The position numbers and the translations under genes are program-made. The notes under the pieces were generated by a model, which saw only the letters and a program-made list of their open reading frames with translations, was not told where the DNA came from and did no database searches. Shown here in pieces: positions 1 to 7,551 of a stretch of 64,000 bases of DNA; position 1 is the stretch's first letter; every line of letters starts with the position of its first letter. The stretch comes from CAVVKW01 sp963749035 (lineage in GTDB: Bacteria > Verrucomicrobiota > Verrucomicrobiia > Chthoniobacterales > JAATET01). The DNA lies in NCBI GenBank assembly GCA_963749035.1, contig CAVVKW010000004.1, forward strand, positions 682,001 to 746,000. The letters are read 5' to 3'.

Positions 1-43
1 CGAATGCCTGTTGGAAACGGAAGTTGCAACGCTGCATCATGAA
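1..43. repeat. 3' remnant of a hybrid ORF-less cassette
   Basis: The first 30 bases match the right end of family-3 cassettes, but the last bases before the core (GCATCATGAAGTCGAAC) match the right end of family 1. This looks like a chimera of two families, or one end of a cassette cut off by the window edge. No gene is seen. Confidence 0.5.
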
Positions 44-169
44 GTCGAACGTCAAGCTCAGCCACCCCGAACGGGTGTCCGAACTACTGGTTGAAATCTG
101 CTGGAGGTGACGCTTTTGAATGTCGAAAACGGAGGGCAGCTAGGGGTTGGCTGCAGCGCCTTGTTCGAC
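44..169 (-). repeat. attC site 1 (class A)
   Basis: All attC sites here start with a 7-bp left core followed by GTCAAGCTCAGYCACC and end with GGGTTGRCTGCAGCG, CTT and a 7-bp right core. The two long boxes can pair as L' and L'', leaving one or two extrahelical bases, as in known attC folds. The left core belongs to the previous cassette and the right core to the next one. Centres fall into classes: A (common, GCTTTCGAGCATCTGA-like), B (GCGGAAC-GCA-GTTCCGC hairpin), C and D (internal CAACCCC/GGGGTTG), E (GGACCGAACT...GTCAGAA) and F (ends GGAGCGGCTA). Here the left core is GTCGAAC and the right core GTTCGAC, opening the family-1 cassette at 170. Confidence 0.9.
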
Positions 170-533
170 TGTATGGGATGGTCGCCCGGGAAAGTCATCG
201 AGCTATTGGGGGCGTCATCTACTTTGGTTCAAATCGCGAAGGCACTTTAATGATTGGACGAATTCAAAGAGAAGGGTTCGACTTGGCAGGCATATATTTA
301 CGACCGCGGAAGTGATGAAGGCTGCATGTGGCCGGAACGAGCGGGGATCAAGCTACGAATTTTTTTCATCCGCCGGAGGCTGCTGACGGACATCGGTCGA
401 AATCCGGTGGAGCCGATCTTGTCTTCGGCGCGGCCTCTCAAGTCGTCGCAGTCTGAACCAATGGTGGTTTGCCGGGTTTGCCGTCACCTACAGGAGCCCG
501 GATTTAATCATCCGCCGGAGGCTGCATCATGAA
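170..533. repeat. ORF-less cassette, family 1, copy 1
   Basis: About 364 bp between cores GTTCGAC and GTCGAAC. Family 1 recurs 17 times, nearly identical, with no reading frame kept intact in all copies; a variable T-run near its middle shifts frames between copies. The motif TCATCCGCCGGAGGCTG occurs twice, in the middle and at the right end, where GGAGG precedes an ATG that reads rightward into the next attC. Confidence 0.85.
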
Positions 534-659
534 GTCGAACGTCAAGCTCAGCCACCCCGAACGGGCGTGCGAGCTACGGGTTGTGATCTACTGGTGAAAA
601 ACCGTGGAAGAAACCTAGCAGTGGAGCGGCTAGGGGTTGGCTGCAGCGCCTTGTTCGAC
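534..659 (-). repeat. attC site 2 (class F)
   Basis: Left core GTCGAAC, right core GTTCGAC. It opens the family-1 cassette that carries the first ISL3 copy. Confidence 0.9.
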
Positions 660-1002
660 TGTATGGGATAGTGGTCCGGAAATGTCATCGAACTAAAGTA
701 GGCGTTATTTACTTTGGTCCAAATCGCGAAGCCACTTATCGAGAATGAGAAAATTTAAAGAGAAGGGTTCGACTTGGCAGGCATATATTTCACGAACGCG
801 GGAGAGATGAGGGCTGGATGTGGCCGGAACGAGCGGGGATCAAGCTACGAATTTTTTTTCATCCGCCGGAGGCTACTGACGGACACCGGTCGAAATCCGG
901 TGGAGCTGACCTTGTCTTCGGCGTGGCCTCCAAAATCGCCGCAGTCTGAACCAATCGTCGATTGCCGGGTTTGGCGTCAGCCACAGGATACCGAATATTT
1001 TC

Positions 1003-2294
1003 GGGTCTTCGACGAATTAAGTGGGTAGTGGGTGAGGGAGGTTGATGTTGAGGCGGGAGGCTTTGAGATAGGCGGAGAGGCGGAAGTAGTGGAAGATACG
1101 GAAGCCACGAGCAATGCGCTTGGAGATTTGGAGGAGGCCGTTAACAGCTTCGATGGCGGCATTAGTCAGACGGGTCTCCATGAAAGCGATGATGCCGTGA
1201 AGGTGGGTTTTGATGGTGGCGGCTAGCTTGCGGAAGGGTTCGAGGCGGGAGCGCACGGCCCAGCCGCACCACCATCGCAAGGAGTCCAGGTCGGAGTCGG
1301 CAAGCACATCCTGGAGAGCGTCGCGCAGGGCGATAGCGCGACCGATTTTGGGATAGTCCCGGCAGAGCTGCTGGCGACGGGAAAGCTGGTCCTCGGATCG
1401 GGTCCAGGCGTTGCCGCGCAGGCTCCAGAGAGCGCCGCAGAGATCGGCTCCGTCGCGGGCCAGACTCTTGCGCACCTCGTCGCTGGCCTTTCCGGCCAAT
1501 TGCATGAGATGAAAGTGATCGAAGACGATGCGCGCGGCGGGGAAGTTCTCTCTGGTTCCGGCAATGTAGGCCGCGCTCATGTCCATGACGACCTCGGTAA
1601 TCTGGTCGGGGCTGGCACCGTGAGCGGGCATGGCCGCAGCGAACTGCTTGAGCGTTTCGGCGTGGCGACCCTCGACCATGAGCAGAAGCTCGCTGGTATC
1701 GGCGTCGAGAATGACCGTCACGTAACGATGGCCGCGCCGAGCGCTCGTTTCGTCGACCAGAATGCGACGCACCCCACTCCAGTCCCGGGCGGCATGGGCC
1801 GCGCTCACGTAATGATCGATCACCCGCCAGAGCCGCTTGTCGGTCTCACCCAGATGCCGGGCTGCAGCCGAGACACTCATCTGCTGGGCTAGCAGCATGA
1901 TCATGGCCTCCATCATCAACGTAAACCCGCTCCCGCTTCGTGCCCATGGCACGCTGACCTGAAGCACCCCATGCTCGGCGCAGGCCACTCGCGGCACTCG
2001 CGCCCCAAGTTCGGTGCGGTGCTGCCAGAAATCCAGATGCCTCCACTTCTTTTCCACCGTGTCATGCACCGCGCAGGACTGCCCACACCTCGGGCACCCA
2101 AACCGGCTACCCACCTCGAAATCGAGCTTCAACTTCAACTCCCGACCCGGCGCATCCATCTCGCTTCCCACCACTTTCCAGCTGCCATCCAGCCCCAACG
2201 CTTGTCCAAAGAGAACGTTTGCATCCATCCCTCATCCTGTTCCCCCCGAACCCCCGCCTTCAAGTCCGATACCCACTCATTCCGTCGAGGAGCC
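1003..2294 (-). mobile_element. ISL3-family insertion sequence, copy 1
   Basis: 1292 bp. The left end begins GGGTCTTCGACGAATTAAGT and the right end, reversed, begins GGCTCCTCGACGGAATGAGT, giving imperfect terminal inverted repeats of about 26 bp. An 8-bp target duplication ATATTTTC flanks it (995-1002 and 2295-2302). It carries one transposase gene. An almost identical copy lies at 47661-48952 with a different target duplication, so both ends are well defined. Confidence 0.95.
1017..2228 (-). CDS. tnpA: ISL3 family transposase
   Basis: 403 residues, a normal length for ISL3 transposases. The N-terminal region holds a CPRCGQSCxVHD zinc-binding motif (about residues 41-52) followed by KKWRHLDFW, typical of the family. 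The DDE catalytic core is visible as LVDETSARRGH, VVMDMSAAY and NAAIEAVNGL. It cuts and joins the element's ends. The frame is intact and only a few residues differ from the copy at 47675, so transposition in this genome is probably recent. Confidence 0.95.
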   Translation of the reverse strand: MDANVLFGQALGLDGSWKVVGSEMDAPGRELKLKLDFEVGSRFGCPRCGQSCAVHDTVEKKWRHLDFWQHRTELGARVPRVACAEHGVLQVSVPWARSGSGFTLMMEAMIMLLAQQMSVSAAARHLGETDKRLWRVIDHYVSAAHAARDWSGVRRILVDETSARRGHRYVTVILDADTSELLLMVEGRHAETLKQFAAAMPAHGASPDQITEVVMDMSAAYIAGTRENFPAARIVFDHFHLMQLAGKASDEVRKSLARDGADLCGALWSLRGNAWTRSEDQLSRRQQLCRDYPKIGRAIALRDALQDVLADSDLDSLRWWCGWAVRSRLEPFRKLAATIKTHLHGIIAFMETRLTNAAIEAVNGLLQISKRIARGFRIFHYFRLSAYLKASRLNINLPHPLPT

Positions 2295-2326
2295 ATATTT
2301 TCATCCGCCGGAGGCTTCAGTATTAA

Positions 2327-2452
2327 GTCGAACGTCAAGCTCAGTCACCCCGATCGGGCGTTCGAGCTACGGTTTGTGAACTGCCGGAAGAATCGCTTTC
2401 GAGCATCTGAGACGGAACGCGGCTAGGGGTTGGCTGCAGCGCCTTGTTAGAC
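2327..2452 (-). repeat. attC site 3 (class A)
   Basis: Left core GTCGAAC, right core GTTAGAC. It belongs to the PaiB-like cassette; the TAA in the right core is that gene's stop codon. Confidence 0.9.
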
Positions 2453-3049
2453 CTGAATTTGCATTAATTTTGCAGTTTGGTGATCGATTGGATTTGAGCT
2501 TTCGAGCAGATGAGAGATAACGCTCTGCTTATCTTCATCAGATTTATTCTGATTCAATTTGAATTTCACTTCGATTTTATCGACCGCGACCGAGAAGCAA
2601 ATTATTACGTCGAACAACTTCATATATCGCTCGTCTTCCGTATCTAAAGCCCATCCTGATTGTCCCTCATGCCTGTTGATCAGATCTTGTATAATCTGAA
2701 TCGCTGATTTGCGGTCCTCGATGATGGTTATCGTGCCCTCAATGGAAACTGCGGTGTAGTTCCACGTAGGAACATTGAAGTCAGACTTATAGAAATGAGG
2801 TGATACATAGGAATGTGGCCCATGGAAAATAATCTTAACTGAACGATGATTGACCCAGGCACGCCATTGATTGTTACCTCGTGCAATATGCCCAGAAATT
2901 TGAGCCAGGTCCTCAGTAATCAACAATGGTGTATGGGTATCATGTAGGACTTCACCGTCACGTGAAATTACGATGCCGAAATTGTTCTCCCTGACGAACT
3001 CTCGAATTACGGATGGGTTGGATATGGAGAATGCGGAAGGCGAATACAT
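2447..3049 (-). CDS. PaiB-like FMN-binding protein
   Basis: 200 residues starting MYSPSAF. It resembles the PaiB / FMN_bind_2 family: MYxPxxF opening, GHIARGNNQW near residue 80, and FHGPHSYVSPHFY followed by VPTWNYTAV near residues 105-130. These are the hallmark flavin-pocket segments of this split-barrel fold. In Bacillus PaiB represses sporulation and protease genes; the role here is unknown. The start is the first ATG after the core, 9 nt away. A GTG inside attC is also in frame and would add nine residues. Stop TAA lies in the attC core. Confidence 0.85.
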   Translation of the reverse strand: MYSPSAFSISNPSVIREFVRENNFGIVISRDGEVLHDTHTPLLITEDLAQISGHIARGNNQWRAWVNHRSVKIIFHGPHSYVSPHFYKSDFNVPTWNYTAVSIEGTITIIEDRKSAIQIIQDLINRHEGQSGWALDTEDERYMKLFDVIICFSVAVDKIEVKFKLNQNKSDEDKQSVISHLLESSNPIDHQTAKLMQIQV

Positions 3050-3054
3050 ATATG

Positions 3055-3180
3055 GTCTAACGTCAAGCTCAGTCACCCCGAACGGGCGTTCGAACTACGG
3101 CTTGTGATCTACTGAAAGAATCGCTTTCGAGCATCTGAGACGGAACGCGGCTAGGGGTTGGCTGCAGCGCCTTGTTCGAC
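3055..3180 (-). repeat. attC site 4 (class A)
   Basis: Left core GTCTAAC, right core GTTCGAC. Confidence 0.9.
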
Positions 3181-3543
3181 TGTATGGGATGGTGGTCCGG
3201 GAAAATCATCGAGCTACTGGGGGCGTCGTATACTTTGGTTCAAATCGCGAAGTCACTTCATTGATTGGACGAATCCAAAGAGAAGGGTTCGACTTGGAAG
3301 GCATATATTTCGCGAATGCGGAAGGGATGAGGGCTGGATGTGGCCGGAACGAGTGGGGATCAAGCTACGTTTTTTTCATCCGCCGGAGGCCGCTGACGAT
3401 CATCGGTCGAAATCCGGTGGAGCCGATCTTGTCTTCGGGGTGGCCTCTCAAGTCGTCGCAGTCTGAACCAATGGTAGTTTGCCGGGTTTGCCGTCACCTA
3501 CAGGAGCCCGGATTTAATCATCCGCCGGAGGCTGCATCATGAA
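3181..3543. repeat. ORF-less cassette, family 1, copy 3
   Basis: Close to copy 1, including the two TCATCCGCCGGAGGC motifs. Cores are GTTCGAC and GTCGAAC. A plus-strand frame of 117 codons is open here but is broken in other copies. Confidence 0.85.
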
Positions 3544-3669
3544 GTCGAACGTCAAGCTCAGCCACCCTGAACGGGCTTCCGAGCTACAGGTCGTGAACTA
3601 CTGAAAGAATCGCTTTCGAGCATCTGAGACGGAACGCGGCTAGGGGTTGGCTGCAGCGTCTTGATGGAC
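3544..3669 (-). repeat. attC site 5 (class A, non-canonical core)
   Basis: Left core GTCGAAC, right core GATGGAC in place of GTTRRRY. The first base after GCAGCG also changes (TCTTG rather than CCTTG). It opens a family-2 cassette. Confidence 0.9.
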
Positions 3670-3986
3670 AGAATTTCATCGAGTCGCCGCCTGGCAATCG
3701 AGCTATCAAACCTTCGAATGATGCGCTTATCGAGTGACACGACAACAAACGCAAACGGATTGATGGTCTTTCGGAGGTTTGCCCGTGGCATACAGGTTGC
3801 CGTCGTGGCGGTCGATGAGCTCTCCAGCAGCGGAAGTGTGAATGTCTCGGTGTAGGTAAAGGTGAAGGTGAAGGGAAGCTGATCCAAAGGAGGTGAATAT
3901 CAATATGACTGCTGAACGCCTTGCAGACGGTTACGCACCCATTTTCCTTTCTGGCGTTCGCATACGAAGAATCCGCATTTCATTCT
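3670..3986. repeat. ORF-less cassette, family 2, copy 1
   Basis: Cores are GATGGAC (left) and GTCCATC (right), complementary but unlike the rest of the array. The palindrome spans 3725-3820: outer arms GCTYATCGA/TCGATGAGC, inner arms CACGAC/GTCGTG, then AAC/GTT. To its right come a GGTGAA-type hexamer run, a perfect Shine-Dalgarno AAAGGAGGTGA at about 3886 and ATG at 3904 (MTAERLADGYAPI), which reads rightward into the next attC. Confidence 0.85.
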
Positions 3987-4112
3987 GTCCATCGTCAAGC
4001 TCAGCCACCCTGAACGGGCGTGCGAGCAACGGGTTGTGATCTACTGGGGGAACATCGCGGATGAAAGCTGACAATGGAGCGGCTAGGGGTTGGCTGCAGC
4101 GCCTTGTTCGAC
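3987..4112 (-). repeat. attC site 6 (class F)
   Basis: Left core GTCCATC (from family 2), right core GTTCGAC. Confidence 0.9.
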
Positions 4113-4481
4113 TGTATGGGATAGTGGTCCGGGAAAGCCATCGAACTACCGTAGGCATTATTTACCTTGGTCCAGACTGCGAAACCACCTATCGAGAATG
4201 AGCACAACTAAAGAGGAGGGTTCGACTTGGTAGTCATCTATCTCACGAACGCGGCAGAGATGAGGGCTGGATGTGGCCGGAACAAGCGGGGGTCGACCTA
4301 CGAATATTTTTTATCATCCGCCGGAGGCTGCTGACGGACATCGGTCGACATCCTGTGGAGCTGACCTTGTCTTCGGGGTGGCCTCTCATGTCGTCGCAGT
4401 CTGAACCAATGGTAGTTTGCCGCGTTTGCCGTCAGCTACAGAAGACCGAATTTACTCATCCGCCGGAGGCTGCATCATGAA
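4113..4481. repeat. ORF-less cassette, family 1 subtype b, copy 4
   Basis: A diverged family-1 form (GTAGGCATTATTTACC in place of GGGGCGTCGTATACTT). It is nearly identical to the copy at 38555-38923, including the attC class F in front. Confidence 0.85.
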
Positions 4482-4607
4482 GTCGAACGTCAAGCTCAGC
4501 CAACCTGAACGGGCGTGCGAAATGCGGAACGCAGTTCCGCCAAGTAGCGGCTACGAGTTGGGTGTGTCAGCACGCGGCTAAGGGTTGGCTGCAGCGCCTT
4601 GTTCGGT
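4482..4607 (-). repeat. attC site 7 (class B)
   Basis: Left core GTCGAAC, right core GTTCGGT. The centre holds a GCGGAAC-GCA-GTTCCGC hairpin. It belongs to the interrupted toxin-antitoxin cassette. Confidence 0.9.
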
Positions 4608-4822
4608 CTCACCGCTTTCGCAGCAGCGTGTGTTCCAATCCAGAACCAAATAACCGTGTCGCCATCCCTTACTCCGACGGCTCGATAATCGTTTGTGATT
4701 CTGGCCGACCAGTATCTACCTACTTTCTTGAATTGGACCGACGGATGACTTGGGTCTGCTATCCAGAGGAGATACTGAGGTGGTGCTGAAAATGCGGACA
4801 CGGGATAGACCAAGAAAAAGCC

Positions 4823-5173
4823 GTGAACGAAAAACCAAGAGAAACGAACAAGGGGCGACGATTTGACGAAGAGTTCAAACGAAGCGCCGTGGAAATGCTG
4901 GAAAGCGGAACGCGAAGCGCGACACAACTAGCGCTTGAGCTGGGGATCTCGACGTGGAGCCTGGGCAGGTGGAAGAAGCTTTACGGGAGAACCGCCGCCG
5001 GGACGGGTCCGGAGGGGGGAGGAGGACCCGTCCCGGCGGCGGGGCGGCCCCAGGACCTCGCCAGCGAGAACGCTCGCCTGAGAAGGGAACTGGAGTTCAC
5101 CACCCGCCAACGAGACATTTTAAAAAAAGCCTGCGCCATTTTGGGTCAGGAACCGTGGAACGCTTTGCGCTGA
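4823..5173 (+). CDS. IS3 transposase OrfA
   Basis: 116 residues, GTG start. An N-terminal helix-turn-helix (FDEEFKRSAVEML, then SATQLALELGIS, STWSLGRWKK) is followed by a leucine-zipper-like stretch (ASENARLRRELEF...RQRDILKKA). An A7 run (about 5122-5128) near the end is a likely -1 frameshift site that would fuse OrfA to OrfB, as in IS3 elements. It binds the terminal repeats. Confidence 0.92.
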   Translation: MNEKPRETNKGRRFDEEFKRSAVEMLESGTRSATQLALELGISTWSLGRWKKLYGRTAAGTGPEGGGGPVPAAGRPQDLASENARLRRELEFTTRQRDILKKACAILGQEPWNALR

Positions 5174-6048
5174 TCGAGACGATGGAAAAGAACAGCTTTA
5201 CCCTCAAGGAGCTTTGCCTGGCTCTGGAAGTCAGTCGCAGCGGCTACTACGCCCACGGGAAAAAGACCGAAGGTCTGCGCCAGCGCGAAGACGCCGATCT
5301 GAGTGATCGGATCGAAGCGGCTTTCCACGAGAACCGCCGAACCTACGGGACCCGTCGGCTGCGCGTCGTCCTTGATCGAGAAGGGCAAGTCTGCGGGCGA
5401 CGACGTATCTCGCGCTTGATGTCCCAGAAAGGACTATGTGCCTTGCGCAAGGGTCGTTATCGGCCCCGCACGACCGACAGCTGCCACCCTCATCCCATCG
5501 CCCCGAATCGGCTCTTGTCCGATACGACCAACACGACCTCGTCTACCCCTGGGCAGACATGGGTGGCTGACATCACCTACCTACCCACCGATGAAGGCTG
5601 GCATTATCTGGCTGCCGAAATGAACCTCGCTTCCCGTCGGATCGTTGGCTGGAAAACGGGATCAACCATGGAGAGCACCCTCGTCGAAAGCGCCTTCAGC
5701 CGCGCCGTCTTGCTCTCAGGAACTCGTCCACAACTCCACCATTCCGACCGCGGCAGCCAGTATGCTGCTGGGGCTTTCCGCTCCCTGCTCAACTCCCACG
5801 GCGTGACGCCGAGCATGAGCCGACGCGCCAACTGCTATGATAACGCCGCCATGGAGTCGTTCTGGTCCACTCTCAAAACCGAATGCTTCCACGCTGGCCC
5901 TCCGGCCACCCGAGCCCAAGCCGACGCGATGCTCTTCGACTACATCGAAACCTTCTACAATCCACGCCGACTCCATAGCTCCCTCGACTACCAATCACCC
6001 CTCGAATACGAAAACTCACTCAATAACCTAACAACCAAAACAGACTAA
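5155..6048 (+). CDS. IS3 transposase OrfB (DDE integrase)
   Basis: About 297 residues. The rve-type catalytic core shows WVADITYLPT, then HHSDRGSQY and the C-terminal glutamate in NAAMESFWSTLK, the D-D-E triad of IS3 OrfB. The start is uncertain: GTG at 5155 or ATG at 5182 if made alone, or from OrfA by -1 frameshifting. No internal stop, so the element looks active. Confidence 0.93.
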   Translation: MERFALIETMEKNSFTLKELCLALEVSRSGYYAHGKKTEGLRQREDADLSDRIEAAFHENRRTYGTRRLRVVLDREGQVCGRRRISRLMSQKGLCALRKGRYRPRTTDSCHPHPIAPNRLLSDTTNTTSSTPGQTWVADITYLPTDEGWHYLAAEMNLASRRIVGWKTGSTMESTLVESAFSRAVLLSGTRPQLHHSDRGSQYAAGAFRSLLNSHGVTPSMSRRANCYDNAAMESFWSTLKTECFHAGPPATRAQADAMLFDYIETFYNPRRLHSSLDYQSPLEYENSLNNLTTKTD

Positions 6049-6153
6049 CTTCCCCTGTCCACTTTTTCGGCTCCACTTCAATACTGCTTATTCGCAGCCT
6101 TCTGTGTGGTTTGAGGAAGCGTTGCGTATCCGTCCCAAAATGATTGGATGGCT

Positions 6154-6369
6154 CTACTTCTCACCACTTGGGAAGCTGGTGCTCTTCCCCGACCGGTGTG
6201 CGGTAATCGCAGCTTCTGCGAGGTGATCTAGCCTACCTGACTGTGCGTCCTCTTCGAATTGCCTGTCCCACTCGTCATCAAATCGGTGTTGGATAACGTC
6301 ATGAATGCGAAAAATATCTTCCCGGGGTAGCTGCTGAATCGCAGCTTCAATGTCTTGGACAGTGCTCAT
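6154..6369 (-). CDS. putative antitoxin of the interrupted toxin
   Basis: 71 residues, MSTVQDIEAAIQQLP. Similar in size and pattern to the antitoxin at 26429-26650 (both have IExAIxxLP, a W-D-x-Q acidic stretch and AGRL/SGRL). It precedes the toxin and overlaps its start by a few bases, the usual order. ATG at 6369 is chosen; a GTG inside attC is in frame and would add 23 residues. With the toxin broken by IS3 it may be an orphan. Confidence 0.75.
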   Translation of the reverse strand: MSTVQDIEAAIQQLPREDIFRIHDVIQHRFDDEWDRQFEEDAQSGRLDHLAEAAITAHRSGKSTSFPSGEK

Positions 6370-6416
6370 GAAGGTGACTCTACTGGAAAGAGTGCGTCGC
6401 TCAATCTTGATTTTGG

Positions 6417-6542
6417 ACCGAACGTCAAGCTCAGCCACCCTGAACGGGTGTGCGAAGAGCGGAACGCAGTTCCGCCAGGTAGCGGCTACGAGTTGGGTGT
6501 GTCAGCACGCGGCTAGGGGTTGGCTGCAGCGCCTTGTTGGGT
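6417..6542 (-). repeat. attC site 8 (class B)
   Basis: Left core ACCGAAC, right core GTTGGGT. It belongs to the yefM-yoeB cassette. Confidence 0.9.
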
Positions 6543-6543
6543 C

Positions 6544-6804
6544 TTATTTCTCATAATGAAAGCGGACCTGTGCAATCTGAAGAGTGTTGTCTTCCACCCT
6601 GTAAACTAACCGGTGTTCTTGGGTGATTCTGCGCGCCCAGAATCCAGAAAACGCATGTTTTAGTGGCTCAGGTTTCCCGATCCCGTCATATGGTGATCGG
6701 GAAATATCCCGGATCAATTCATTGATCTTCTTCAGGATCTTCTTGTCGTGACCTTGCCAGTAGACGTATTCCTCCCATGCTTGTGAAGAGAACAGGATTT
6801 TCAC
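6544..6804 (-). CDS. yoeB: YoeB family toxin
   Basis: 86 residues, the usual YoeB length. It shows WEEYVYWQGHDKKILKKINELIRDISR, then GIGKPEPLKH, WARRITQEHRLVY and the C-terminal FHYE. YoeB is a ribosome-dependent mRNA endonuclease; the Glu, Arg and terminal His-Tyr residues it needs are present. It overlaps yefM by four bases (ATGA), so the pair is translationally coupled within one cassette. Confidence 0.95.
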   Translation of the reverse strand: MKILFSSQAWEEYVYWQGHDKKILKKINELIRDISRSPYDGIGKPEPLKHAFSGFWARRITQEHRLVYRVEDNTLQIAQVRFHYEK

Positions 6805-7064
6805 ACTCCTCGAAGGTCATCCAAAGTCTTGTGTATGCCGCCGCCTTCATTTAATTCGTCGATCGATGCCATCAGTCGACGCGCATTTGCAGGAGAGCGG
6901 AGCAAGTAGGCGGTTTCTTCGAGCGACTCGTAGTCCTCCAATGAAATCATGACAACTGCCTGATCGCGCTTCCGAGTAATGATGACTGGATCATGATCCG
7001 AGCAAACTCGGTCCATAGTTGACGCGAGCGTTTCTCGTGCGGCTGTGTATGTGATGGCGGTCAT
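6801..7064 (-). CDS. yefM: YefM/Phd family antitoxin
   Basis: 87 residues. Phd/YefM fold: ITYTAARETLASTMDRV, then PVIITRKRDQAVVMISLEDYESLEET, followed by a flexible C-terminal arm that neutralises YoeB. The operon order (antitoxin first) and four-base overlap are standard. The protein usually represses its own promoter; about 50 bp lie between its start and the core at 7112. Confidence 0.95.
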   Translation of the reverse strand: MTAITYTAARETLASTMDRVCSDHDPVIITRKRDQAVVMISLEDYESLEETAYLLRSPANARRLMASIDELNEGGGIHKTLDDLRGV

Positions 7065-7111
7065 ATGGACAGGATATTGTCCAGATTGCGGTCGCAGTCA
7101 AGTGTTTCACG

Positions 7112-7237
7112 ACCCAACGTCAAGCTCAGCCACCCCGAACGGGTGTTCGAACGACTGACTGTGATCTGCTGAAGGTGAAGCTTTCGAACATCTGAAACAG
7201 AAAGCGGCTAGGGGTTGGCTGCAGCGCCTTGTTAGAC
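7112..7237 (-). repeat. attC site 9 (class A)
   Basis: Left core ACCCAAC, right core GTTAGAC. Confidence 0.9.
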
Positions 7238-7551
7238 GAGCTATTGAAGTCGGGACCTGCCGGAATCGTGATCGAGATCTGGTAGAGCTCGCTCATCGTG
7301 TGCCACGAAAACGCACGAACAGGGGTTGGTGATGATATGCGACGAACGGGCGTGAAAAGGTGACCTTCGTGGCACTCGATGAGCCTCTCCGGCTATCAGC
7401 GGCGTGCTTGGCAGATTGGCGTAGAGCCGAAGGCCCGGGGTAAAGCCTCTTTTGACCTATCATATTATATTCACGAGACTCGGATTTGTGATTCATCGCA
7501 AACCCCACGATTCGTCGTGCATCGTGATAGGCGGCAACTCGTATCTCTGTA
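7238..7551. repeat. ORF-less cassette, family 4 (hairpin)
   Basis: A single-copy unit, cores GTTAGAC and GTCTAAC. It contains the same palindrome type as families 2 and 3 at 7291-7384: GCTCATCGtGTGCCACGA on the left and TCGTGGCACtCGATGAGC on the right, with an unrelated loop. A 71-codon minus-strand frame (7293-7508) crosses the palindrome but looks like chance. Confidence 0.75.
7291..7384. other. long imperfect palindrome, family-4 form
   Basis: An 18-nt arm pair with one T/T mismatch, enclosing about 58 nt. It matches the families 2 and 3 palindromes in the outer GCTCATCG block but differs in the inner pairs (CACGA/TCGTG). Confidence 0.75.

Larger units (their letters stand above)
660..2326. 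repeat. family-1 cassette interrupted by an ISL3 element
   Basis: A diverged family-1 unit (660-1002 and 2295-2326) split by the insertion at 1003-2294. Removing the element and one target copy rejoins the CCGAATATTTTCATCCGCC sequence typical of the family-1 right end. Cores are GTTCGAC and GTCGAAC. Confidence 0.85.
4776..6080 (+). mobile_element. IS3-family insertion sequence
   Basis: 1305 bp. The left end is TGAGGTGGTGCTGAAAATGC and the right end, reversed, TGAAGTGGAGCCGAAAAAGT: imperfect inverted repeats of about 32 bp. A 4-bp target duplication ATAC flanks it (4772-4775 and 6081-6084). Removing the element and one ATAC restores the toxin frame as KQYLLW, which confirms the ends. Confidence 0.93.
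4496..6167 (-). pseudogene. HigB/RelE-like toxin interrupted by IS3
   Basis: The N-terminal part (6167-6081) starts GTG inside the end of the antitoxin gene and reads VRSRAIQSFWDGYATL...KQY. After the IS3 element, 4775-4496 continues YLLWIADPSHPSVQFKKVGRYWSARITNDYRAVG. The joined protein matches the intact toxin at 26191-26451 in the FKKVGxxWSARITxDYR and WFWIGTHA segments, so it is a RelE-fold mRNA-interferase-like toxin. The C-terminus has also lost its stop and runs through attC. The insertion should abolish toxicity. Confidence 0.85.

Noticed and set aside
3189..3542. Plus-strand ORFs of 70-130 codons in family-1 cassettes (MIGRIQREGF...HPPEAAS)
   Set aside because: Open in some copies but broken or shifted in others by changes in a T-run; substitutions in subtype b are mostly amino-acid changing.
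4954..5154. Upstream extension of IS3 OrfB as an independent start
   Set aside because: The region overlaps OrfA in another frame and has no OrfB homology; expression through -1 frameshifting at the A7 run is more likely.
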